Assembly: GCF_041240605.1 (NCBI RefSeq) | Contig: NZ_CP162487.1 | Location: forward strand, 2,363,001 to 2,427,000 | Source of the DNA: Xanthomonas sp. DAR 80977 | Lineage (GTDB): Bacteria > Pseudomonadota > Gammaproteobacteria > Xanthomonadales > Xanthomonadaceae | Direction of reading: 5' to 3' | DNA length: 64,000 bases | In this document: one piece after another, positions 57,525 to 64,000 of the stretch | Position numbering within the stretch: position 1 is the stretch's first letter | How the letters are laid out: every line of letters begins with the position of its first letter | Position numbers and translations under genes: made by a program | The notes under the pieces: model-generated | Databases searched by the model: none | What the model was told of the DNA's origin: nothing | What the model saw: the letters and a program-made list of their open reading frames with translations, nothing else

Positions 57525-58325
57525 TCACCACGCGTAGTGGGTCAGCACCAGCTGCGGATCCAGGTCCAGCCGCGCGAAGCCGATCTCGCAGACCTGTCCT
57601 TCGGCGAACTGCGCGCATAGCGTCTCGGTGAGTCGCAGGCGCAGCCGCCGCCGCGCCAGGTCGACTCCGCACACGCGCGCCGCGGCGAAATCGAAATAGC
57701 GCCCGACCGCGCCGAACGCGGCCTTGAACAGGCTTTCCTTGGCCGAGAACAGCGCGGTCAGCAGCGCATCGGGCGGCCACCGCGCATCCGCCGCCGCTGC
57801 CAGCAGGGCCGCCTCCGCGTCGTCGATCGCCACGCCCAGCACGGCCTCGCGCGCGGCCGGCGCGAGCAGCCGTTCCAGGTCGATGCCGATGCCCTGGCGC
57901 TGGCCGGCCGCCAGCGCCACCGCCGCCGCGCAGCCGTCGCCATGGGAAATGCTGCCCAGGCTGCCGCCCGGCCAGCGCGGTTCGCGCGCCGCGCCGATCG
58001 CGATCTCGGCCTGCGCCTGCGCCGGGCCGAGCGCGTCCGTCAGTGCCAGCCGCGCGGCCAGGCGCCCGAACAGGAATTCCGCCTGGCGCTTGCGCACGCT
58101 GCGCGCGATGCTGTCCGGGCAGGCGATCGCCGCCGCGGCGAAGGCCTGCGGCTGGAAGCGCCCGGCCTCGAAGGCCAGCGCGTACAGCGGCGTGCCGTCG
58201 TCGAGCAGGTAGCGGCGCGCGCCGCGCAAGGCCGTGGCCACTGCCGGCGGCAGGTCCAGCCGCAACGGTTGGCCGGTATGGGCGCCAGGGTGGCCGGCGA
58301 GCGGGTCGGCGTTCACTGCGCGCAT
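57525..58325 (-). CDS. 4'-phosphopantetheinyl transferase, EntD type
   Basis: 266 residues; transfers 4'-phosphopantetheine from CoA to carrier-protein serines. The EntD/Sfp motifs are LGSISHGDGCAAAVAL, the Mg-binding GIGIDLERLL and FSAKESLFKAAF. The N-terminal ~90 residues (PPAVATALRGARRYLLDDGT) fit the EntD subfamily. Such enzymes activate non-ribosomal peptide or polyketide synthases or siderophore synthesis; no such synthase is in the window. In X. albilineans the relative XabA serves albicidin synthesis. ATG 58325 is the only nearby ATG in frame. Confidence 0.92.
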   Translation of the reverse strand: MRAVNADPLAGHPGAHTGQPLRLDLPPAVATALRGARRYLLDDGTPLYALAFEAGRFQPQAFAAAAIACPDSIARSVRKRQAEFLFGRLAARLALTDALGPAQAQAEIAIGAAREPRWPGGSLGSISHGDGCAAAVALAAGQRQGIGIDLERLLAPAAREAVLGVAIDDAEAALLAAAADARWPPDALLTALFSAKESLFKAAFGAVGRYFDFAAARVCGVDLARRRLRLRLTETLCAQFAEGQVCEIGFARLDLDPQLVLTHYAW

Positions 58326-58726
58326 CCGACGGGCGTGGCGTGCCGCGGGCGATGCAGCGCGGCGTTCCTTGCGGTGCGGCGCCTTCGCGCGGGCCTGGGC
58401 ACGCGCTCGTGGCGTGCGAAAGCGGGCAGGGCAGGCCGCCGCACAGGCGCCAACGCGGCCGCCGCGGTGCTCGAAATGGCAGGGGGGATGCGGGTGTTCA
58501 CCCGGCCAGTGTCGCAAAACCTGCAACGGCCCGGCAGCGCTGACCGGCGACAGGCTGCGGCCTGCGTGGGCGGGCGGGGGCCCGGACCTTGCGGCGCGGC
58601 GCCTGCGCTGCCATACTTTCCGGCTTCCTGCGCCCGTCGTGGCGGGATCCCTTGCCCCACCGCACCCGTTTTGGGCCTCGCGGGGGGCTGTCCGGCCCTC
58701 GGGCCACATCCGAAAGGTATAACCAC
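58326..58726. other. Divergent intergenic region upstream of rpsF
   Basis: 401 bp. The right end holds the rpsF promoter (58589-58617) and a ~100-nt leader. The left ~260 bp is GC-rich with no recognised motif and no supported gene. Confidence 0.55.
58589..58617 (+). promoter_or_regulatory. Candidate rpsF-rpsR promoter
   Basis: -35 TTGCGG (58589-58594), a 17-bp spacer and -10 CATACT (58612-58617). The predicted start near 58624 gives a ~103-nt leader before rpsF, long enough for autoregulatory structure. Confidence 0.6.
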
Positions 58727-59161
58727 ATGAGTCGTCATTACGAAATCGTGTTCCTGGTCCATCCGGACCAGAGCGAGCAGGTCCCGGCCATGATCGAGCG
58801 CTACAAGTCGCTGGTCGAGAACGGCAGCGGCACCATCCACCGCCTGGAAGACTGGGGCCGCCGCCAGCTGGCGTACCCGATCCAGAACCTGGTGAAGGCG
58901 CACTACGTCATGCTCAACATCGAAGTGGACCAGGCCATCCTCAGCGAGCTGGTCGAGAGCTTCCGCTTCAACGACGCCGTGCTGCGCCACCTGGTGATCA
59001 AGCGCGACGGCCCGGACACCGAGCAGTCGCTGATCATGAAGAGCAAGGACGAGAAGGGCGACAAGCCCGAGCGCAGTGAGCGCCGTCGCCGCGACGACGA
59101 GGAAGGCGACGCGCCTGCCGCCGCCACCGAAACCGACGGCGACGCCGCCGAAGCCGCCTAA
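58727..59161 (+). CDS. rpsF: 30S ribosomal protein S6
   Basis: 144 residues. The S6 fold is clear: [50 protein letters not shown] and LRHLVIKR. It pairs with S18 on the platform of the small subunit. The C-terminal ~40 residues are highly charged (Lys/Glu/Arg/Asp, then Ala-rich), an acidic tail as in other gammaproteobacterial S6 proteins. AAAGG lies 8 nt upstream of ATG 58727. It is followed 11 bp later by rpsR. Confidence 0.98.
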   Translation: MSRHYEIVFLVHPDQSEQVPAMIERYKSLVENGSGTIHRLEDWGRRQLAYPIQNLVKAHYVMLNIEVDQAILSELVESFRFNDAVLRHLVIKRDGPDTEQSLIMKSKDEKGDKPERSERRRRDDEEGDAPAAATETDGDAAEAA

Positions 59162-59172
59162 GGAGCACTGCC

Positions 59173-59403
59173 ATGTCCAAGTTCTTCCGTCGCCGCAAGT
59201 TCTGCAAGTTCACCGCCGAGGGCGTCAAAGAGATCGACTACAAGGATCTCAACACCCTGCGCCAGTACCTCACCGAGAACGGCAAGATCGTGCCGAGCCG
59301 CGTGACCGGCACCAAGTCCAAGTACCAGCGCCAGCTGGCCACGGCGGTCAAGCGCGCGCGTTTCCTGGCGCTGATCCCGTACACGGACAACCACGATATT
59401 TGA
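59173..59403 (+). CDS. rpsR: 30S ribosomal protein S18
   Basis: 76 residues, all of the usual length, with [20 protein letters not shown] and [20 protein letters not shown]. It binds S6 and 16S rRNA. The strong GGAG just ahead of ATG 59173 overlaps the rpsF stop region, so the pair is expressed together. Confidence 0.98.
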   Translation: MSKFFRRRKFCKFTAEGVKEIDYKDLNTLRQYLTENGKIVPSRVTGTKSKYQRQLATAVKRARFLALIPYTDNHDI

Positions 59404-59539
59404 CGTGCGTCGGGCGAACAGGGTCTGTCCCATTCCCTGTCCTCCATTCCCGATTCCCGGCAATTCCATTCCCGTCCTATTCGGACAGCACGCGTTGCGT
59501 CGGCCACGGGCCGGCGCTAACGAATAACGGAGCAACACC

Positions 59540-59989
59540 ATGCAACTGATCCTCCTGCAGAAAGTGACCAACCTGGGCGGCCTCGGCGACAAGGTCGACG
59601 TCAAGCCGGGCTATGGCCGCAACTACCTGGTGCCGCAGGGCAAGGCCGTGCCGGCCACCGCCGCCAACGTCGCCGAGTTCGAAGCCAAGCGCGCCGAGTA
59701 CGAAGCCAAGGCCAAGTCGATCCACGACGAGGCCGAGGCCCGTGCCGCCAAGCTGGAAGGCGCCAGCGTCACCGTCAAGGCCAACGCGTCGACCGAAGGC
59801 AAGCTGTACGGCTCGGTCGGCCCGCGCGACATCGCCGAGGCGTTCACCGCCGCCGGCCTGCCGCTGGAAAAGGGCGAAGTGGTGCTGGGCGAAGGCGCGT
59901 TCCGCAACATCGGCGAGTACGAGGTGCTGGTGCGCCTGCACGCCGACGTCGAGACCACGGTCAAGGTCGTGGTCGAAGCCGAAGCCTGA
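59540..59989 (+). CDS. rplI: 50S ribosomal protein L9
   Basis: 149 residues. The N-terminal rRNA-binding domain has [20 protein letters not shown] and [20 protein letters not shown]. The long connecting helix ([20 protein letters not shown]) and the C-terminal domain ([12 protein letters not shown]) are also present. The gap to rpsR is 136 bp and contains a degenerate GGAATGG/CATTCCC repeat; there is no priB between them as in E. coli. A strong hairpin follows. Confidence 0.98.
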   Translation: MQLILLQKVTNLGGLGDKVDVKPGYGRNYLVPQGKAVPATAANVAEFEAKRAEYEAKAKSIHDEAEARAAKLEGASVTVKANASTEGKLYGSVGPRDIAEAFTAAGLPLEKGEVVLGEGAFRNIGEYEVLVRLHADVETTVKVVVEAEA

Positions 59990-60011
59990 TCCACGGCTTC
60001 CATCGCTGTAC

Positions 60012-60041
60012 CGAAACGGGCACCGCAAGGTGCCCGTTTCG
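60012..60041 (+). terminator. Terminator of the rpsF-rpsR-rplI operon
   Basis: A perfect 13-bp stem: CGAAACGGGCACC, GCAA tetraloop, GGTGCCCGTTTCG, followed by TTTGC. The U-run is short but the stem is very stable. Confidence 0.85.
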
Positions 60042-60217
60042 TTTGCGGCCTCCGGCCCCGGCGCCCGCTGGGGCCGTTATACTCACCGGTTCGTGCCTGT
60101 TTCCTGTCCGGCGATCGTAGTCGTATCAAGGGTTTGGAAGCGGGACTTCACCTGGATATTCACTAGCGGCAGCGCGTGCCGGCCTGCCGGCCGCGCCTGC
60201 CATGGATTGCCTGCCCC

Positions 60218-63200
60218 ATGCGCCTGTCGACCATCAAGCTGTCCGGCTTCAAGTCCTTCGTCGATCCGACCACGCTGCACCTGCCGACCAACATGACCGG
60301 CATCGTCGGTCCGAACGGCTGCGGCAAGTCGAACATCATCGACGCGGTGCGCTGGGTGATGGGCGAGAGCTCGGCCAGCCGCCTGCGCGGCGACTCGCTG
60401 ACCGACGTGATCTTCTCCGGCTCCTCGGCGCGCAAGCCGGTGTCGCAGGCCACGGTGGAGCTGATCTTCGACAATTCCGACCACACCATCTCCGGCGAGT
60501 ACGCCTCGTTCAACGAGATCTCGGTCAAGCGCCAGGTCAGCCGCGACGGCAGCAGCAGCTATTACCTCAACGGCACCAAGTGCCGGCGCCGCGACATCAC
60601 CGACCTGTTCCTGGGCACCGGCCTGGGTCCGCGCAGCTACTCGATCATCGAGCAGGGCATGATCAGCCAGATCATCGAGGCGCGCCCGGAAGACCTGCGC
60701 GTGTACCTGGAGGAGGCGGCCGGCATCTCCAAGTACAAGGAGCGGCGCAAGGAGACCGAGACCCGCATCCGCCATACCCGCGAGAACCTGGAACGCCTGG
60801 GCGACCTGCGCGAGGAGATCGGCAAGCAGCTCGAGCACCTCAAGCGCCAGGCGCGCCAGGCCGAGCAGTACCAGGCGCTGCAGGAAGAGCGAAGGGTCAA
60901 GGACGCGCAGTGGAAGGCGCTGGAATACCGCGGCCTGGACGGGCGCCTGCAGGGCCTGCGCGAGGCGCTGGGCCAGGAAGAGACGCGCCTGCAGCAGTTC
61001 ATCGCCGAACAGCGCGACGCCGAGGCGCGGATCGAGACCGGCCGCGTGCGCCGCGAGGAGGCCGCCGACGCCCTGAGCAAGGCCCAGGCCGAGGTCTACC
61101 AGGTCGGCAGCACGCTGGCGCGCATCGAACAGCAGATCCAGCACCAGCGCGACCTGTCGCAGCGCCTGCACAAGGCGCGCGACGAAGCGCAGTTGGCCTT
61201 GGCCGAACTCGGCCAGCACATCAGCGGCGACGAGGCCAAGCTGGCGCTGCTGCGCGAATCGGTGGACGTGGCCGGACCGCAGCTGGAGCAGTTGCAGGAA
61301 GACAACGAATACAAGCAGGAGGCCTTGCGCGAGGCCGAGGGCAGGCTGGCCGACTGGCAGCAGCGCTGGGAAGCGCACCAGCGCTACACCGCCGAGGCCT
61401 CGCGCGCCGGCGAAGTGGAGCGCACCCGCGTCGACTACCTGGACCGGCAGTCGCTGGAAGCCGAGCGCCGCCGCGAAGCGCTGGCCGCCGAACGCGCCGG
61501 GCTGGACCTGGACGCGCTGGCCGCCGCGTTCGAACAGGTGGAACTGCAGCACGAGACCCAGCGCGCCGCGCTGGACGGGCTCAACGAGCAGGTCGAAACC
61601 CGCAAGCAGGCGGTGGCGGCGCTGCAGGAACAGCAGCGCGGCGCGCAGGCGGAACTGGCCGAGGTGCGCAAGCAGGCGCAGGCCGCGCGCGGCCGGCTGT
61701 CGTCGCTGGAAACCCTGCAGCAGGCCGCGCTCGGCCAGGAGCAGGGCGCCGCGGTGGCCTGGCTGAAGGCGCGCGGGCTGGATTCGGCGGCGCGCGTGGG
61801 CGAGCGCATCAGCGTCGAGAGCGGCTGGGAAAACGCGGTCGAAGGCGCGCTCGGGCAATTGATCGAAGGCGTGCTGGTCGATGCGCCGGAAACCCTGGTC
61901 GATGCGCTGGGCGAACTCGGCGAAGGCCGCATCGCCCTGGTCGGCAACCAGGAGCAGGCCGGCAACTTCGCGCCGACCTCGCTGGCGGCCAAGGTGCAGG
62001 GCCCGATCGCGATCCGCCGGCTGCTGTCGCGGCTGCACGCTGCCGAGGACCTCGCCGCCGCGCGCGCCTTGCTGCCGCAGCTGGGCGAGGGCGATTCGGT
62101 CATCACCCGCGACGGCGCGCGCCTGGGCGAGGGCTGGCTGCGCGTGTCGCGCTCCGGCGCGGCCAAGCAGGGCGCCTTGCTGCGCGAGCGCGAGATCCAG
62201 GCCCTGCGCGGCCAGATCGACGCGCTGCAGGACCGCGAAGCGGAACTGGACCAGCGCCTGGCGAGCCTGCGCGAGCAGTCGCTGGCCGCCGAGCAGCAGC
62301 GCGAGGAAGCGCAGCGCCAGCTGTACCAGGCGCACCGCAGCGTCTCCGAACTGGCCGGGCAGCTGCAGAGCCAGCAGGGCAAGGTGGATGCCGCGCGCAC
62401 CCGCATCGAGCGCATCGAGGCGGAGATCGCGCAACTGCTGGAAACCCTGGACAGCAGCCGCGAGCAGGCGCGCGAGGCGCGCTCCAAGCTGGAGGACGCG
62501 GTCACCAGCATGGGCGACCTGGAAACCACCCGGCACGCGCTGGAGAGCGAGCGCCGCCAGCTCACCGAGGCGCGCGACCTGGCCCGCGATGCCGCGCGCC
62601 GGGTGCGCGAGGCCTCGCATGCGCTGGCCCTGACCCTGGAATCGCAACGCGCGCAGATCGCCTCGCTGAGCCAGGCGCTGGAGCGCATGGGCAACCAGCG
62701 CGGGCAACTGGATTCGCGCCTGGGCGAACTCAGCGCGCAGCTGAGCGAAGGCGATTCGCCGGTGCATGCGCTGGAAGCCGAGCACCAGGCCGCGCTCAGC
62801 GAACGCGTGCGCACCGACCGCGTGCTCGGCGAGGCGCGCGCGCAGCTGGACGGCATCGACAACGAACTGCGCGGCCTGGAACAGACCCGCCAGCAGCGCG
62901 ACGAACAGGCCTTGGCGCAGCGCGAGCGTATCGCCCAGCGCCGCCTCGACCAGCAGGCGCTGGTGCTCAGCGCCGAGCAGCTGTCGGCGGCGGTGGTCAA
63001 GGCCGGCTTCGTGCTCGAGGACGTGATCAACGGCTTGCCCGAGCAGGCCGATCCGGCCGAATGGGAGCAGGCGGTGCAGCAGATCGACGGACGCATGCGC
63101 CGCCTGGAGCCGGTCAACCTGGCCGCGATCAGCGAATACGGCGAGGCCGCGCAGCGCGCCGAATACCTGGAAGCGCAGGACGTGGACCTGAACACCGCGC

Positions 63201-63721
63201 TGGAGACCCTGGAGGATGCGATCCGCAAGATCGACCGCGAGACCCGCGGCCGTTTCAAGGACACCTTCGACCGGGTCAATTCCGGCGTGCAGGCGCTGTA
63301 TCCGCGCCTGTTCGGCGGCGGCCACGCGTATCTGGAACTCACTGGCGAAGACCTGCTCGACACCGGCGTGGCGATCATGGCGCGGCCGCCGGGCAAGCGC
63401 GTGTCCAGCATCTCGCTGCTGTCCGGCGGCGAGAAGGCGATGACCGCGGTGGCGCTGGTGTTCGCGATCTTCCAGCTCAACCCGGCGCCGTTCTGCCTGC
63501 TCGACGAGGTCGACGCGCCGCTGGACGAAGCCAACGTCGGCCGCCTGGCGGCGATGGTCAAGGAAATGAGCGAGAAGGTGCAGTTCCTGTTCGTCAGCCA
63601 CAACAAGGCGACGATGGAAGCGGCGCACCAGCTCAGCGGCGTGACCATGCGCGAGCCGGGCGTCAGCCGCCTGGTCAGCGTGGACCTCGAGGAAGCCGCG
63701 CGTTTGGCGGGCGCGGCCTGA
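60218..63721 (+). CDS. smc: Chromosome segregation ATPase SMC
   Basis: 1167 residues; the core of the bacterial condensin that compacts and separates chromosomes. Walker A (GPNGCGKS, residues 31-38) lies in the N-terminal head. Long coiled-coil arms flank a hinge at about residues 520-640 (GERISVESGWENAVEGALGQ). The C-terminal head has signature LLSGGEKAMTAVAL and Walker B FCLLDEVDAPLDEANV. The length is usual. ATG 60218 begins MRLSTIKLSGFKSFVDPTTL. The expected partners ScpA and ScpB are not in the window. zipA follows after 59 bp. Confidence 0.98.
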   Translation: MRLSTIKLSGFKSFVDPTTLHLPTNMTGIVGPNGCGKSNIIDAVRWVMGESSASRLRGDSLTDVIFSGSSARKPVSQATVELIFDNSDHTISGEYASFNEISVKRQVSRDGSSSYYLNGTKCRRRDITDLFLGTGLGPRSYSIIEQGMISQIIEARPEDLRVYLEEAAGISKYKERRKETETRIRHTRENLERLGDLREEIGKQLEHLKRQARQAEQYQALQEERRVKDAQWKALEYRGLDGRLQGLREALGQEETRLQQFIAEQRDAEARIETGRVRREEAADALSKAQAEVYQVGSTLARIEQQIQHQRDLSQRLHKARDEAQLALAELGQHISGDEAKLALLRESVDVAGPQLEQLQEDNEYKQEALREAEGRLADWQQRWEAHQRYTAEASRAGEVERTRVDYLDRQSLEAERRREALAAERAGLDLDALAAAFEQVELQHETQRAALDGLNEQVETRKQAVAALQEQQRGAQAELAEVRKQAQAARGRLSSLETLQQAALGQEQGAAVAWLKARGLDSAARVGERISVESGWENAVEGALGQLIEGVLVDAPETLVDALGELGEGRIALVGNQEQAGNFAPTSLAAKVQGPIAIRRLLSRLHAAEDLAAARALLPQLGEGDSVITRDGARLGEGWLRVSRSGAAKQGALLREREIQALRGQIDALQDREAELDQRLASLREQSLAAEQQREEAQRQLYQAHRSVSELAGQLQSQQGKVDAARTRIERIEAEIAQLLETLDSSREQAREARSKLEDAVTSMGDLETTRHALESERRQLTEARDLARDAARRVREASHALALTLESQRAQIASLSQALERMGNQRGQLDSRLGELSAQLSEGDSPVHALEAEHQAALSERVRTDRVLGEARAQLDGIDNELRGLEQTRQQRDEQALAQRERIAQRRLDQQALVLSAEQLSAAVVKAGFVLEDVINGLPEQADPAEWEQAVQQIDGRMRRLEPVNLAAISEYGEAAQRAEYLEAQDVDLNTALETLEDAIRKIDRETRGRFKDTFDRVNSGVQALYPRLFGGGHAYLELTGEDLLDTGVAIMARPPGKRVSSISLLSGGEKAMTAVALVFAIFQLNPAPFCLLDEVDAPLDEANVGRLAAMVKEMSEKVQFLFVSHNKATMEAAHQLSGVTMREPGVSRLVSVDLEEAARLAGAA

Positions 63722-63780
63722 CGTGACATGCTAAATACCTTGTCTTCCCCCTACGCACCCCTGCCGGAGTAACCCCCGTA

Positions 63781-64000
63781 ATGTCCGACATGGCAATGCT
63801 ACGCATCGGCATCCTCGCCGCCGGCCTGCTGTTGATCGCGGCGATCTTCCTGTTCGGCCGCCCGAAGAAACCGACCCAGGGCCGGCGCGTGGAACCGACC
63901 GATCCGGCCGCGCCGCGCCGCGAGCCGTCGCTCGGCGATGCCGCGCTGCCCGCCGATGGCGAGGCCGTCGCCGCGGCCGAGCAGGACGGCGCCCTCGGCC
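63781..64000 (+). CDS. zipA: Cell division protein ZipA, 5' part only
   Basis: The first 73 codons are visible, running off the window. It begins MSDMAMLRIGILAAGLLLIA, one N-terminal membrane span, then FGRPKKPTQGRRVEPTD and a Pro/Ala/Glu-rich linker. This is the ZipA plan: an inner-membrane anchor with a flexible linker and a FtsZ-binding C-terminal domain (outside the window). The position directly after smc is usual for xanthomonads. Confidence 0.85.
   Translation, partial: MSDMAMLRIGILAAGLLLIAAIFLFGRPKKPTQGRRVEPTDPAAPRREPSLGDAALPADGEAVAAAEQDGALG

Noticed and set aside
58326..58588. Possible extra gene between the phosphopantetheinyl transferase and rpsF.
   Set aside because: Open frames there have no ribosome site and only composition-driven openness.

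Overview
The window is a very GC-rich, gene-dense piece of a gammaproteobacterial chromosome. It almost certainly comes from Xanthomonas or a close relative in the Xanthomonadaceae. The grounds are a methionine synthase split into two genes, a eukaryote-like kynurenine route (kmo, kynU, 3-hydroxyanthranilate dioxygenase), a 180-kDa-class NAD-glutamate dehydrogenase, the smc-zipA order, and several families of short intergenic palindromes typical of that group. No rRNA, tRNA, CRISPR array, prophage or complete insertion sequence was seen. Species is not assigned.

Layout. 1-4.1 kb: purB (cut by the window edge), a secreted CAP-domain protein and fumC. 4.7-9.1 kb (minus strand): a seven-gene run of small exported protein, GntR/YtrA-type repressor, ABC ATPase, ABC permease, GSGD-repeat beta-helix protein, DUF2884 lipoprotein and a second lipoprotein, headed by a strong promoter overlapped by an inverted repeat. 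9.2-16.2 kb (plus): glutathione peroxidase, FKBP isomerase, UDP-glucose dehydrogenase, slyX, DUF2058 protein, acyltransferase/SGNH protein, outer-membrane barrel protein. 16.5-22.5 kb (minus): NAD-dependent epimerase, then an ArsR-methyltransferase fusion, metH part 1 and metH part 2 behind a symmetric operator. 22.6-29.1 kb: acyl-CoA dehydrogenase, then a tetR-adaptor-RND pump operon on the opposite strand. 29.3-38.0 kb (plus): giant glutamate dehydrogenase, a membrane-anchored protein, NAD kinase, 5'-nucleotidase, spermidine-synthase-like protein. 38.4-47.4 kb (minus): DUF2939, DUF2461 and exonuclease I genes, then kmo, kynU, a FUSC membrane protein, 3-hydroxyanthranilate dioxygenase and carbonic anhydrase.

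47.7-52.7 kb (plus) is the most unusual stretch. A signal-less GH108 muramidase is followed by two DUF2589 proteins, an 86-residue orphan, a third DUF2589-like protein, a 64-residue single-span membrane protein, an exported tandem-repeat protein and a multi-span membrane protein. A 225-bp palindromic MITE-like element lies between the last two, and an orphan response regulator with a degenerate receiver follows. A muramidase without a signal plus small membrane proteins resembles muramidase-dependent (type 10-like) export, but this is inference.

54-64 kb returns to housekeeping: a PaiB-like protein, three small unknowns, asnS, an IscA-like protein, an EntD-type phosphopantetheinyl transferase, rpsF-rpsR-rplI, smc and the start of zipA.

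Repeats shape the window. One family gives REP/REPIN-type palindromes (4.4-4.6, 38.1-38.4, 39.0 and 41.2 kb). A second is a GGGATT-rich inverted repeat (18.1, 21.5, 23.9 and 36.2 kb). A third is a CCCCTCTCCC/GGGAGAGGGG element (16.3 and 53.8 kb). Members of the second family lie inside metH part 2, in frame, and form the C-terminal tail of the ArsR-methyltransferase protein.
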